From positions 1 to 12,264 of the forward strand of contig DIKC01000038.1 of NCBI GenBank assembly GCA_002421565.1: a DNA stretch of 12,264 bases. Reading direction: 5' to 3'. A program made the translations under genes and the position numbers. Of the stretch, positions 1 through 7,510 are shown in pieces (the stretch's first letter is position 1; every line of letters begins with the position of its first letter). The notes below the pieces were generated by a model that was not told the origin of the DNA, made no database searches, and saw only the letters and a program-made list of their open reading frames with translations. The stretch comes from Desulfobulbaceae bacterium UBA5628. GTDB taxonomy: Bacteria > Desulfobacterota > Desulfobulbia > Desulfobulbales > Desulfurivibrionaceae.

Positions 1-707
1 TCGACAAGATCGCCCGCAAGTCGGACAGCGCCTCTTTGACTCGTGACGTTTCCGGGGAAGGGGTGCAGCAGGCCCTGCTCAAGATCATCGAGGGCACGGT
101 GGCCAGCATTCCCCCCAAGGGCGGCCGCAAACATCCCCAGCAGGAATATCTCAAGATCGATACCTCCAATATCCTCTTTATCTGCGGCGGCGCCTTTGTC
201 GGCTTGGACAACGTGGTGCGCCAGCGGGTAGGCACCAAGTCCATGGGCTTTGGAGCCAAGGTGGTGAGCAAGAGCAAAAAGAAGATGGGGGAACTACTGG
301 CCCAGGTGGAGGCCGAAGACCTGTTGCGCTTCGGGCTGATTCCGGAATTGGTGGGGCGTCTGCCGGTGGTGGCGACCATGGACGAACTGGAAGAGGAGGA
401 TTTGATCCGGATTCTCCGGGAACCCAAGAACGCCCTGACCAAGCAGTATGAAAAACTCTTTGCCTTTGACGATATCCGCTTGCGCTTTACCGAAGGGGCC
501 TTGGCCGCCATCGCCAAGACCGCGATCAAGCGCAAATCCGGGGCTCGCGGCCTGCGGGCGGTGATGGAAGAAGCGATGCTCGACATCATGTACGAGCTGC
601 CTTCCCAGGCCAATGCCCGTGAATGCGTGATCAGCGAACAGGTGATCACCAGCCGGGAGGCGCCGGTGGTGCTTTACGATCAGGAAGAGATCAAGAAGAG
701 CGCCTGA
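1..707 (+). CDS. clpX: ClpX, ATP-dependent Clp protease ATP-binding subunit (3' part only)
   Basis: ClpX is the cytoplasmic AAA+ unfoldase that feeds substrates to the ClpP peptidase. The reading frame runs from base 3 with no start, so the N-terminal zinc domain, Walker A, pore-1 loop and most of Walker B lie outside the window. What remains starts at DKIARKSDS, just after Walker B, and continues with the pore-2 region ([11 protein letters not shown]), the RKH loop (GGRKHPQQE), the sensor-1 strand (ILFICGGAF), the arginine-finger segment (GRLPVV) and the sensor-2 motif (SGARGLR). The ClpP-docking IGF tripeptide appears as MGF in TKSMGFGAK, a conservative change. The product ends in EEIKKSA. 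Its TGA stop shares one base with the lon ATG (TGATG), so the two are probably co-transcribed and translationally coupled. The family assignment is very secure from motif order. Confidence 0.97.
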   Translation, partial: DKIARKSDSASLTRDVSGEGVQQALLKIIEGTVASIPPKGGRKHPQQEYLKIDTSNILFICGGAFVGLDNVVRQRVGTKSMGFGAKVVSKSKKKMGELLAQVEAEDLLRFGLIPELVGRLPVVATMDELEEEDLIRILREPKNALTKQYEKLFAFDDIRLRFTEGALAAIAKTAIKRKSGARGLRAVMEEAMLDIMYELPSQANARECVISEQVITSREAPVVLYDQEEIKKSA

Positions 708-3133
708 TGAATCCGCCGGAGCCGGAGCGCCGGCAGCAGATCTACCCGATGATGCCGTTGCGGGATATTGTCCTCTTCCCGCACATGGTGGCGCCCCTGG
801 TGATCGGGCGGGAACGTTCGATCAAGGCCCTGGAAGAGGCGATGGCCTCCCGCTCGGAAATTTTTCTTGCGGCCCAGAAGGACGCGGGCGAGGACGAGCC
901 GAGCGAGGATGAGGTGCACGAGGTCGGCACCGTTGCCTCGGTGATGCAGTTGCTCCGTCTCCCGGACGGCACCATCAAGGCCCTGGTGGAGGGCAAGCGC
1001 CGGGCTCGGGTACTAAAGCATCTGCCCCATGCCGAGATTTTCATGGTGGCGGTGGAGGAGATCGTCGAGCCGCCGCCGGAACCCCATCAGGCCTTGGCCT
1101 ATGTCCGGGAGTTGCGCAACGCCTTTCGGGAATATGTCCAGTTCAACAAGAAAGTTCCCAATGAAGTGATCAAGTCCCTGGCCCGGATCGAGGAGCCCGG
1201 CAAGTTCGTCGATGTCCTCGCCGCCCATCTGCCGCTCAATACCGAAGAAAAACAAAAAATTCTGGCCGCCCTGCCCTTGCTGGAGCGGCTGGAACTGGTG
1301 TTGAGCCTGATCAATCGGGAAATCCAGATCGCCCAACTGGAGGAAAGCATCCGCACCCGGGTCAAGCAGAAGATGGACCGGACCCAGCGGGAATATTACC
1401 TGGCCGAGCAGATGCGGGTGATCCAGAAGGAGATGGGCAGCGGCGCCGATGCCGCTTCCGATCTGGCCGATCTGGAAGCGGCCCTCAAGGCCAAGGAACT
1501 GCCGGCGGCGGCTCGGGAAAAGGCCGAGCGGGAGCTGAAAAAACTCAAGCTGATGCCGGCCATGTCGGCGGAAGCGACCGTGGTTCGCAATTATCTCGAT
1601 TGCATCCTTAATCTGCCTTGGGGCGAGAAAAGCGAGGCCACAATCGATCTGCTTGCAGCGGAACGGATTTTGGATGAAGACCATTACGGCCTGGCCAAGC
1701 CCAAGGAACGGATTCTCGAATACCTGGCGGTCAAGGCCCAGGTGGACAAGTTGAAAGGGCCGATCCTCTGTCTGGTGGGGCCGCCGGGGGTGGGCAAGAC
1801 CTCGATCTGCAAGTCGGTGGCCCGGGCCATGGGCCGCAAATTCGTCCGCCTTTCCCTGGGCGGGGTGCGGGACGAGGCCGAGATTCGGGGCCATCGCCGG
1901 ACCTACATCGGGGCCATGCCCGGCAAGATTATCCACTCCATGCAGCGGGCCAAGGTGGCCAATCCGGTGATCTGCCTCGACGAGGTGGACAAGATGAGCA
2001 TGGATTTCCGGGGCGATCCCTCGGCCGCCTTGCTGGAAGTTCTGGATCCGGAGCAGAACAACAGCTTCAACGATCATTACCTTGATCTTGATTACGATCT
2101 TTCCGACGTTTTTTTCATCACTACCGCCAACACCCTGGCCGGAATTCCCGCCCCCCTCCAAGATCGGATGGAGATCATCCGCTTGAACGGCTACACCGAA
2201 GAGGACAAGCTGCGGATCGCCGCCGGTTTTCTCGCCCCTCGCCAGCTTGAAAGCAACGGCTTCAAGCCCGACGAGATCGTATTCGGCGAAAACGGTCTGC
2301 GGGAGATCGTCCGGCGTTACACCCGCGAGGCCGGGGTGCGGAACCTGGAGCGAAGCATCGCCGCCATCTGCCGTAAGGTGGCCCGGGACCGGGTGCGGCA
2401 TAAACCGGGCAAGGTTTACCGGATCAGCCCCAAGGGCGTGGCCGCCTTTCTGGGAGTGCCCAAGTTCCGTTTCGGGCTGGCGGAAGAGGAGCACCGGGTG
2501 GGGCTGGCCACTGGGCTGGCCTGGACCGAGGTGGGCGGTGAACTGTTGCAGATTGAGACCGCCTTGATGCCGGGCAAGGGCAAGCTGACCGTTACCGGCA
2601 AGCTCGGCGATGTCATGCAGGAGTCGGCCCAGGCCGCCTTGAGCTATGTCCGTAGCCGGGCGGCCCGCCTGGGGCTGGCCCCGGACTTTTATCAGAAATT
2701 GGATATTCATATCCATGTGCCGGAAGGGGCGATTCCCAAGGACGGCCCCTCGGCCGGGATCACCATGGCCACCTCCCTGGTTTCGGCCCTGCTGCAGCTG
2801 CCGGTGCGGCGGGAAGTGGCGATGACCGGCGAGATCACCCTCCGTGGCCGGGTGCTGCCCATCGGGGGCCTTACCGAAAAATTGCTGGCCGCCCGACGCG
2901 GTAATATCAAGGAAGTGCTGATCCCCCGGGAGAACGACCGGGATTTGCAGGAAGTGCCGGCCAAGGTGGTCAAGGAACTAAGCATCAAGCTGGTGGACGA
3001 TGTGGACCAGGTGCTGGAATACGCCTTGGTTCTCAGGGAAGGCGAGCCTCTCTTCCGGGAGGATTTTCGGCCGGGCGAGGAGCGGTGTCCGGCCACTTTC
3101 GGCTTCAGTGTGGAAACCCCGGCCCCCCATTGA
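707..3133 (+). CDS. lon: Lon, ATP-dependent serine protease
   Basis: Lon is a homo-oligomeric cytoplasmic AAA+ protease that degrades misfolded and regulatory proteins. The protein is 808 residues from the ATG at 707 (MNPPEPERR). The same frame opens further upstream, but 707 overlaps the clpX stop and places the LonN substrate-binding domain at the usual distance ([14 protein letters not shown] at about 15-28). Walker A GPPGVGKT is at 358-365 and the Walker B acidic pair is D425-E426. The catalytic dyad is Ser682 (in PKDGPSAG) and Lys725 (in GGLTEKLL), with the 43-residue spacing known from E. coli Lon (S679/K722). All functional residues are present, so it should be active. Compared with the 784-residue E. 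coli enzyme it is slightly longer, partly through a C-terminal tail ending VETPAPH. TGA is followed directly by an in-frame TAG, a double stop. Confidence 0.98.
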   Translation: MNPPEPERRQQIYPMMPLRDIVLFPHMVAPLVIGRERSIKALEEAMASRSEIFLAAQKDAGEDEPSEDEVHEVGTVASVMQLLRLPDGTIKALVEGKRRARVLKHLPHAEIFMVAVEEIVEPPPEPHQALAYVRELRNAFREYVQFNKKVPNEVIKSLARIEEPGKFVDVLAAHLPLNTEEKQKILAALPLLERLELVLSLINREIQIAQLEESIRTRVKQKMDRTQREYYLAEQMRVIQKEMGSGADAASDLADLEAALKAKELPAAAREKAERELKKLKLMPAMSAEATVVRNYLDCILNLPWGEKSEATIDLLAAERILDEDHYGLAKPKERILEYLAVKAQVDKLKGPILCLVGPPGVGKTSICKSVARAMGRKFVRLSLGGVRDEAEIRGHRRTYIGAMPGKIIHSMQRAKVANPVICLDEVDKMSMDFRGDPSAALLEVLDPEQNNSFNDHYLDLDYDLSDVFFITTANTLAGIPAPLQDRMEIIRLNGYTEEDKLRIAAGFLAPRQLESNGFKPDEIVFGENGLREIVRRYTREAGVRNLERSIAAICRKVARDRVRHKPGKVYRISPKGVAAFLGVPKFRFGLAEEEHRVGLATGLAWTEVGGELLQIETALMPGKGKLTVTGKLGDVMQESAQAALSYVRSRAARLGLAPDFYQKLDIHIHVPEGAIPKDGPSAGITMATSLVSALLQLPVRREVAMTGEITLRGRVLPIGGLTEKLLAARRGNIKEVLIPRENDRDLQEVPAKVVKELSIKLVDDVDQVLEYALVLREGEPLFREDFRPGEERCPATFGFSVETPAPH

Positions 3134-3150
3134 TAGTGCCTGTTTTTTAC

Positions 3151-3185
3151 TTGACGAATGGTGGAGGTCGTGGTTAATAGGGGCC
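3151..3185 (+). promoter_or_regulatory. Candidate sigma70 promoter for the tRNA-Val/tRNA-Asp genes
   Basis: A -35-like TTGACG (3151-3156) is followed after 17 bases by TTAATA (3174-3179), preceded by TG at 3171-3172 as in an extended -10. Shifting one base gives GTTAAT with a 16-base spacer. GGGGCC (3180-3185) directly downstream is a GC-rich discriminator of the kind known at stable-RNA promoters under stringent control. The start would fall about 10-14 bases before the mature tRNA-Val end. The -35 is good and the -10 is weak; the position between lon and the tRNAs supports the call. Confidence 0.5.
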
Positions 3186-3198
3186 ACATTTTTGGTGA

Positions 3199-3274
3199 GG
3201 GCGAATAGCTCAGCTGGGAGAGCATCGGCCTTACAAGCCGAGGGTCACAGGTTCGATCCCTGTTTCGCCCACCA
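3199..3274 (+). tRNA. tRNA-Val (anticodon TAC)
   Basis: A complete 76-base cloverleaf can be folded by eye. The acceptor stem GGGCGAA (3199-3205) pairs with TTCGCCC (3264-3270). The D stem is GCTC/GAGC (3208-3211/3220-3223). The anticodon stem TCGGC/GCCGA encloses the loop CTTACAA with anticodon TAC at 3232-3234. The T stem ACAGG/CCTGT encloses the loop TTCGATC. The discriminator is A3271 and CCA is encoded (3272-3274). All stems are fully Watson-Crick. The UAC anticodon reads GUA and probably GUG/GUU valine codons. Confidence 0.98.
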
Positions 3275-3289
3275 TGGCTCAGTTTTGCA

Positions 3290-3366
3290 GGGGTTGTAGC
3301 TCAGTCGGTTAGAGTGCCGGCCTGTCACGCCGGAGGTCGCGGGTTCGAGCCCCGTCAACCCCGCCA
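3290..3366 (+). tRNA. tRNA-Asp (anticodon GTC)
   Basis: This is a 77-base cloverleaf 15 bases after tRNA-Val, surely in the same transcript. The acceptor stem GGGGTTG (3290-3296) pairs with CAACCCC (3356-3362). The D stem is GCTC/GAGT with one G-U pair. The anticodon stem CCGGC/GCCGG encloses the loop CTGTCAC with anticodon GTC at 3324-3326. The T stem GCGGG/CCCGT has one G-U pair and encloses TTCGAGC. The discriminator is G3363, the expected identity base for tRNA-Asp, and CCA is encoded at 3364-3366. A Val-Asp tandem is a common bacterial tRNA arrangement. Confidence 0.98.
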
Positions 3367-3431
3367 GTCATCAAGGCTGGTTTTCATGTTTCCTGCCAAT
3401 CTGCGGCCAACCGAGCGAGAACGAGCGGACT

Positions 3432-4220
3432 ATGCTGGCACGCATCGAACGTCTAGGTGAACACACCATCTACATTTTGCAGGATCTGGGCCGGATGGGC
3501 CTTTTTCTCCTGCGCGCCCTGGCCGGGATCGGCAAGCGGCCGTTCCGTCTGGGGGCGGTGATCCGCCAGACCCGCCTGATCGGGGCCGACTCCTTTGTGG
3601 TCATCTTCTTTACCGCCGCCTTTACCGGCATGGTGCTGGGACTGCAAGGCTACTATACCCTGCGCAAGTTCGGTTCCGAAGGCGCCCTGGGCTCGGCGGT
3701 GGCCCTCTCCCTGATTCGGGAACTGGGGCCGGTGCTCACCGCCCTGATGGTTACCGGCCGGGCCGGCAGCGCCATGTGCGCCGAAATCGGGATCATGCGC
3801 AACTCCGAGCAGCTTGACGCCCTGGAGTGCATGGCGGTGGATCCCTTCCGTTATCTGATCACCCCAAAATTCCTCGCCACCATCATTTCCATCCCGATTC
3901 TCACCCTGATTTTTAACGTGGTCGGGATCTTCGGTGGTTACGTGGCCGGGGTGACCCTGCTCGACGTCAATCCGGGGGCCTATTTCTCCGGCATGGAAGC
4001 GAGCGTGATCAACAAGGATATCAACCTGGGGATCATCAAATCCTTTGTCTTTGCCATGCTGGTGGTCTGGATCTGCACCGGCCGGGGCTATTTCGTCCAT
4101 GTTATTCGCGGGGCCGGGTTCGGGGCCGAGGGGGTCAGCCGGGTTACCACCCAGGCGGTGGTGCTCTCCTCCATTGCCATCCTGGTCTGGGATTATCTTT
4201 TGACCGCGATTCTGCTATGA
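3432..4220 (+). CDS. mlaE: MlaE, permease of the phospholipid ABC transporter (DUF140/MlaE family)
   Basis: MlaE is the inner-membrane permease of the MlaFED complex, which moves phospholipids between the inner membrane and the periplasmic carrier MlaC. The 262-residue length is typical. After an N-terminal amphipathic segment come several hydrophobic helices (about 54-75, 85-108, 145-175, 200-218 and the C-terminus). The family signature is clear: RELGPVLTALMVTGRAGSAM at 96-115, followed by E126-Q127-x-D129-A-L, which resembles the coupling segment of the family. ATG at 3432 is the first plausible start; the preceding sequence is purine-rich (GAGCGAGAACGAG) without a strong Shine-Dalgarno. 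The stop overlaps the mlaF start (ATGA at 4217-4220). No clear terminator or promoter separates it from tRNA-Asp, 65 bases upstream. Confidence 0.95.
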   Translation: MLARIERLGEHTIYILQDLGRMGLFLLRALAGIGKRPFRLGAVIRQTRLIGADSFVVIFFTAAFTGMVLGLQGYYTLRKFGSEGALGSAVALSLIRELGPVLTALMVTGRAGSAMCAEIGIMRNSEQLDALECMAVDPFRYLITPKFLATIISIPILTLIFNVVGIFGGYVAGVTLLDVNPGAYFSGMEASVINKDINLGIIKSFVFAMLVVWICTGRGYFVHVIRGAGFGAEGVSRVTTQAVVLSSIAILVWDYLLTAILL

Positions 4221-4993
4221 GTGAACCGATCATCAGATTCGAGGGGGTGGAGAAATCCTTCGGCAGTCAGCGGGTGCTGGCCGGGGTCGATTTTGCCATT
4301 CCGGCCGGCCGGACCACGGTGATCGCCGGGGCCAGCGGCCAGGGCAAGAGCGTCACCCTTAAGCTCATCCTCGGCCTGCTTAAGCCGGATCAGGGCCGGA
4401 TCATGGTCCGGGGCCGGGATATTGCCCGGATGAATCCGCGCCAGTTGAATGAGGCGCGGATGGCCTTCGGGGTGCTTTTCCAGGGGGCGGCCCTGCTCGA
4501 TTCCCTCTCGGTCTTCGACAACGTGGCCCTGCCCTTGGAAGAACGAACCAAACTGAGTCAGGCGGAGGTCAGGGAAAAGGTGATGACCACCTTGGAGCAA
4601 CTGGGGTTGGCCGGTCATGAGGATAAATTCCCGGCCCAGCTTTCCGGCGGCATGAAAAAACGGGTCGGCCTCGCCCGCGCCCTCCAGTTGCAGCCGGAAA
4701 TCATGCTCTTCGACGAGCCGACCACCGGCCTTGATCCAGAAAAATCCATGGAGATTTATCAGCTTTTTCTCGAAACCCAACAAAAATTCGGCTACACTTC
4801 CGTAATTGTCAGCCACGATATTCCCAAGATTTTCAACCTGGCCGACCAGGTGATCATCATGGGTAAGGGCAAGGCGACCACTTTTGCCAGCCCGGAGGAT
4901 ATTCAGCGGAGCAGCGACCCTGAAACCAGGGATTTTGTCCGGATTACGATGGGCGATATTTATCTCAGTCGGGAAATGGAAAAGAGACCATGA
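4217..4993 (+). CDS. mlaF: MlaF, ATPase of the phospholipid ABC transporter
   Basis: MlaF is the cytoplasmic ATP-binding subunit that powers MlaE/MlaD lipid transport. The protein has 258 residues. All ABC motifs are visible: Walker A GASGQGKS at 38-45, Q-loop Gln89 (LFQGAALLDSLSV), signature LSGGMKKR at 142-149, Walker B IMLFDE at 162-167 with catalytic Glu167, D-loop GLDP at 171-174 and switch His200 (SHD). The GAALLDSLSV stretch after the Q-loop is typical of Mla/Mce-type ATPases. The C-terminus (DFVRITMGDIYLSREMEKRP) is short. It starts in ATGA overlap with mlaE and ends in ATGA overlap with mlaD, so translation of E, F and D is coupled. In E. coli MlaF binds the STAS protein MlaB; no STAS gene is seen here. 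Confidence 0.96.
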   Translation: MSEPIIRFEGVEKSFGSQRVLAGVDFAIPAGRTTVIAGASGQGKSVTLKLILGLLKPDQGRIMVRGRDIARMNPRQLNEARMAFGVLFQGAALLDSLSVFDNVALPLEERTKLSQAEVREKVMTTLEQLGLAGHEDKFPAQLSGGMKKRVGLARALQLQPEIMLFDEPTTGLDPEKSMEIYQLFLETQQKFGYTSVIVSHDIPKIFNLADQVIIMGKGKATTFASPEDIQRSSDPETRDFVRITMGDIYLSREMEKRP

Positions 4994-5436
4994 AAAAAGT
5001 TAATCTTGATCTGATGGTGGGGCTGTTTGTGGTGGCCGGGTTCCTGGCCTTTGTTTATATGTCGGTCCAGTTGGGCGAGTTTTCGCCCTTTGCGGTCAAG
5101 GATCAATATACCGTAGTTGCTGAATTCAGCAACGTGTCCGGTCTTAAACGGGGGGCGGTGGTGGAGATTGCCGGGGTGCCGGTGGGCAAGGTGGCCGCCA
5201 TCGATCTCGACGACACCGACCGCGCCTTGGTAACCATGTATATCAACCGGGGGGTGGCGGTCAGCGAGGACGCCATCGCTTCGATCAAAACCCAGGGGAT
5301 CATCGGCGACAAGTATATCCGGATCAGCCCGGGCGGCTCGGATGTAGTAATGGCCGATGGCGGCCGGTTGATGGAAACAGAATCGGCCCTGGATATTGAG
5401 GAACTGGTAAGCAAGTACGTTTTCGGCGGGGTGTGA
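4990..5436 (+). CDS. mlaD: MlaD, MCE-domain substrate-binding protein of the Mla transporter
   Basis: MlaD is anchored in the inner membrane and forms a periplasmic hexameric ring that guides phospholipids between MlaE and MlaC. The 148-residue product has one N-terminal membrane anchor (about 8-25, LMVGLFVVAGFLAFVYM) and a single MCE domain at about 39-117, including VSGLKRGAVVEIAGVPVGKV and TQGIIGDKYIRISPGG. The following helix SALDIEELVSKYVFG corresponds to the conserved post-MCE helix of the family. It is shorter than E. coli MlaD (183 residues) mainly because it lacks the tail after that helix, so the core looks complete. The ATG sits in an ATGA overlap with the mlaF stop, behind a purine-rich GGAAAAGAGA. 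Confidence 0.95.
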   Translation: MKKVNLDLMVGLFVVAGFLAFVYMSVQLGEFSPFAVKDQYTVVAEFSNVSGLKRGAVVEIAGVPVGKVAAIDLDDTDRALVTMYINRGVAVSEDAIASIKTQGIIGDKYIRISPGGSDVVMADGGRLMETESALDIEELVSKYVFGGV

Positions 5437-5472
5437 GCAGGGATATATTTTTGGCAATTTTCAGGATCGGAT

Positions 5473-6333
5473 ATGCGAGAGAAAAACATGGTCGGCGGTA
5501 TGATGAGGATTGGGTGCATTCTGGCGACGATCATGGCGGTTGGAGTCGGGATGAGCCTGTTGCTTACGGCCACGGCCTTTGCCTCCCAGGCTGATGATCC
5601 TTTAGCCGACCCCTTTGCCGCCACCTCCGCCGCCGGCCGACAGGATACCTTGGCCGACCCGCTGGAGCCCTTGAACCGGTTCTTTTTTACGGTTAACGAC
5701 CGCCTCTATTTCTGGGCCCTCAAGCCGGTGGCCACCGGCTACGCCAAGGTGGTGCCGGAGGAGACCAGGCTGAATTTTCGTTATTTTTTTTATAATCTGC
5801 TGGCCCCGGTGCGGGTGATCAGCAACCTCTTGCAAGGGAAAATCGAGGAGAGTGGCATAGAGTTGGCCCGTTTCGTGATCAACAGCACCATCGGCATTGC
5901 TGGTTTTGACGACCCTGCCGCGCAAGGATTTGGCCTTCATCCCAGCAACGAGGATCTGGGGCAGACCTTGGGTGTCTACGGGCTAGGCAGCGGGTTTTAT
6001 ATCTGCTGGCCCATCCTCGGCCCCTCCACCCTGCGGGATAGCTTCGGAATGGTGGGGGATTCCTTTCTTAATCCCCTTTCCTACCTGATAGGGGGTGATA
6101 TGGTGGCAGGAGGGGGGGTATACGTTGGCAAAGAAGTAAACGATGCCTCGTTGGTGCTGGGCGATTACGAACAGTTTACCGAAGCTGCCTTTGATCCTTA
6201 TGTGGCAATCCGGGATGCCTATCACCAGTATCGGAGCAATCAGGTGCGAGACTTGGATAATGCCAGAAACACCTCATTTGTAGGCGAGCCTGGCGGCAAA
6301 CGGCCACCTTTCTCAACAGTGTCGGCCCAATAG
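5473..6333 (+). CDS. mlaA: MlaA (VacJ family), outer-membrane component of the Mla pathway
   Basis: MlaA removes mislocalised phospholipids from the outer leaflet of the outer membrane and hands them to MlaC. The 286-residue protein has clear VacJ motifs: DPLEPLNRFFFTVNDRLYFW, ARFVINSTIGIAGFDDPA, EDLGQTLGVYGLGSGFY and LGPSTLRDS. The N-terminus is a signal peptide, with a hydrophobic core about 14-33 and a likely signal peptidase I site after TAFA (AFA|SQA). The only early cysteine (Cys15, RIGC) lies before the hydrophobic core and is not in a lipobox, whereas E. coli MlaA is a lipoprotein. ATG 5473 is chosen because AGGA (5463-5466) lies 6 bases upstream; Met6 at 5488 is an alternative. It follows mlaD after 36 bases. 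The tail after about residue 255 is low-complexity and polar. Confidence 0.93.
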   Translation: MREKNMVGGMMRIGCILATIMAVGVGMSLLLTATAFASQADDPLADPFAATSAAGRQDTLADPLEPLNRFFFTVNDRLYFWALKPVATGYAKVVPEETRLNFRYFFYNLLAPVRVISNLLQGKIEESGIELARFVINSTIGIAGFDDPAAQGFGLHPSNEDLGQTLGVYGLGSGFYICWPILGPSTLRDSFGMVGDSFLNPLSYLIGGDMVAGGGVYVGKEVNDASLVLGDYEQFTEAAFDPYVAIRDAYHQYRSNQVRDLDNARNTSFVGEPGGKRPPFSTVSAQ

Positions 6334-6351
6334 AGGCCGGAATCGTTCATT

Positions 6352-6374
6352 GCTTAAGGCGCTTTTTGTTAAGC
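6352..6374. repeat. Inverted repeat upstream of mlaC
   Basis: GCTTAA (6352-6357) and TTAAGC (6369-6374) form a perfect 6-base inverted repeat around an 11-base spacer (GGCGCTTTTTG). It ends one base before the mlaC ribosome-binding site. It could fold in the mRNA or be a protein site, but the AT-rich stem is weak and there is no T tract after it. No function is assigned. Confidence 0.35.
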
Positions 6375-6375
6375 C

Positions 6376-6379
6376 GGAG
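6376..6379 (+). promoter_or_regulatory. Ribosome-binding site deciding the mlaC start
   Basis: GGAG at 6376-6379 lies 10 bases before ATG 6390 and only 4 bases before the in-frame TTG 6384. This favours ATG 6390 (MKNVGMKKQ) as the start of mlaC; Met at 6405 is a further possibility. Confidence 0.55.
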
Positions 6380-6389
6380 TTGATTGAGT

Positions 6390-7034
6390 ATGAAAAACGT
6401 TGGCATGAAAAAGCAATCCCGTTGGTTGATGGCTTTAGGGCTGCTTTTGCTGGTCGCGGCAAACGCCATGGCCGCCAGGGTTTCTTCCCTCGATCCTATG
6501 GGCCGGGTGGAGTCGGTGCTCAACGAGATTATCTCAATTCTGGAGGACAAGGCCCTGGCTGGCCCGGAGTCTGTTGATAAACGTAGAAATCTGGTGATCG
6601 AAAAAGTGGAGGGGTTGTTTGATTTCGAGGAAATCGCCATGCGGGCCATGGGCCGTCACTGGCGGGAGCGAACCCCGGCCGAGAAAACCCGGTTCGTCAA
6701 TCTCTTCAAGCAGTTGCTGGAAAAAACCTATATCGACCGCATCGATACCTATTCCGGGGAACGGGCCGTGTTTCAGAAGCAGGATATTCGCGGCGATTAC
6801 GCCATGGTCTATACCCAGTTCGTGACCAGCAAGAACGAAATCCCGATCAATTACAAATTGCGGAAAAAAACGAACGGCTGGATGGTTTATGACGTTGAGA
6901 TCGAAACCGTCAGCCTGGTGCTCAACTACCGCAATCAGTTCGATAGTATCATCAATCGGGAAAAATACGCCGGTCTGGTGCAGCGGATGGAGGAAAAAAT
7001 CGCCAAAGGCGAACCCTTGGATGGTGCGCCGTGA
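6390..7034 (+). CDS. mlaC: MlaC (Ttg2D family), periplasmic phospholipid carrier
   Basis: MlaC shuttles phospholipids across the periplasm between MlaA and MlaD. From ATG 6390 the product has 214 residues. It begins with a classical signal peptide: basic MKKQSR, hydrophobic LMALGLLLLVAA, and cleavage after Ala28 (AMA|ARV). The mature part matches the toluene-tolerance (Tol_Tol_Ttg2) family: FEEIAMRAMGRHWRERTPAE, KQLLEKTYIDRIDTYSGE, the beta-strand region INYKLRKKTNGWMVYDVEIE and the family hallmark VSLVLNYRNQF at 174-184. It is the last recognisable mla gene of the cluster; the downstream gene starts inside its stop codon (GTGA). Its presence with mlaA completes an inner-to-outer membrane route. 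Confidence 0.94.
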   Translation: MKNVGMKKQSRWLMALGLLLLVAANAMAARVSSLDPMGRVESVLNEIISILEDKALAGPESVDKRRNLVIEKVEGLFDFEEIAMRAMGRHWRERTPAEKTRFVNLFKQLLEKTYIDRIDTYSGERAVFQKQDIRGDYAMVYTQFVTSKNEIPINYKLRKKTNGWMVYDVEIETVSLVLNYRNQFDSIINREKYAGLVQRMEEKIAKGEPLDGAP

Positions 7035-7510
7035 CCATGGACGAAGAGCGGTTGGCGTCTGATCGCGGTTCGGCGGTTGCCGGGTCCGATTTTCGGCCGG
7101 AGTTTCTTTCCCCGGACGAGGCGTCTCGTTTTCAACTCTACTGCACGGTGGATGAATTCGCCGCCGGCGCAATGCTGATGGAGGACGGCTCTCCGGGTGA
7201 TTTTCTCGCCTTTGTCCTGGCCGGCAAGTTGGCGGTGCGCAAAGCCACTGCTTTTCCCGGCCGTTACATCCTGGTGGCGGAAATCGAAGCCGGGGGGCTG
7301 GTCGGGGAGTGCGCCGGGGTGGTCAAGGGCGAACGGGCCGCCACGGTGGTGGCGGTGGAGCCGAGCCGGCTGCTTGTTCTCACCCATGAGCAGTTGCAAG
7401 AAATGATGGCCCGGGAACCGGATCTCGCTTTCCGGCTGTTGCAATGGATTATTTTGGTACAGGGCCGTCGTTTGCGCAAGGCAAGCGAAAGGCTTTCATG
7501 GATTCTTTAG
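7031..7510 (+). CDS. Stand-alone cyclic-nucleotide-binding domain protein
   Basis: The 159-residue protein is almost entirely one cNMP-binding (CRP/PKA-type) beta-barrel: AAGAMLMEDGSPGDFLAFVL, then the phosphate-binding cassette from Gly92-Glu93 to Arg102-Ala103 (GEC...ERAATVV). The Glu-to-Arg distance of 9 residues equals that of the PKA regulatory subunit cassette (GEL...PRAATV), so cyclic-nucleotide binding is chemically possible. The C-terminus is a basic helix; there is no helix-turn-helix, kinase, cyclase or membrane domain, and no signal peptide. It may therefore be a cytoplasmic sensor acting through a partner. GTG 7031 overlaps the mlaC stop and has GGATGG (7019-7024) 6 bases upstream; ATG 7037 is an alternative. 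The ligand and partner are unknown, and many such domains in bacteria have lost ligand binding. Confidence 0.85.
   Translation: MTMDEERLASDRGSAVAGSDFRPEFLSPDEASRFQLYCTVDEFAAGAMLMEDGSPGDFLAFVLAGKLAVRKATAFPGRYILVAEIEAGGLVGECAGVVKGERAATVVAVEPSRLLVLTHEQLQEMMAREPDLAFRLLQWIILVQGRRLRKASERLSWIL
7487..7492 (+). promoter_or_regulatory. Ribosome-binding site deciding the start of the four-helix membrane protein
   Basis: GAAAGG lies 5 bases before ATG 7498. The frame is open further upstream (ATG at 7444), but that start has no comparable site and would overlap the preceding gene much more. Confidence 0.55.

Noticed and set aside
623..706. Upstream extension of lon to a start near 623
   Set aside because: It would overlap clpX by over 80 bases and encode residues unlike Lon; ATG 707 has the right N-terminus and a coupled TGATG junction.
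1013..2716. Long open frame (567 codons) on the minus strand inside lon
   Set aside because: It is antisense to an intact lon with all catalytic motifs. Its translation is rich in Gly, His, Pro and Gln with no recognisable domain, as expected from the shadow frame of a GC-rich gene.
3134..3150. Possible terminator after lon (GTTTTTT at 3142-3148)
   Set aside because: A six-T run is present, but I could not find a stable stem directly before it.
3000..3299. Plus-strand open frame running from the end of lon through tRNA-Val
   Set aside because: It overlaps lon in another frame and translates through the tRNA gene; there is no ribosome-binding site or family resemblance.
3199..3366. tRNA genes as an integration site for a mobile element
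   Set aside because: Both tRNAs are intact with CCA. I saw no duplicated tRNA 3' end, integrase or phage gene nearby, and the flanking genes are core functions.
3364..3384. Hairpin CCAG/CTGG followed by TTTT after tRNA-Asp
   Set aside because: The stem is only 4 bases, uses the tRNA CCA end and has a short T tract; too weak to call a terminator.
5421..5449. TATATT (5444-5449) before mlaA as a -10 element
   Set aside because: It matches the -10 consensus well, but the sequence 17 bases upstream (TTTCGG) is a poor -35, and mlaA is only 36 bases after mlaD, so operon transcription is simpler.
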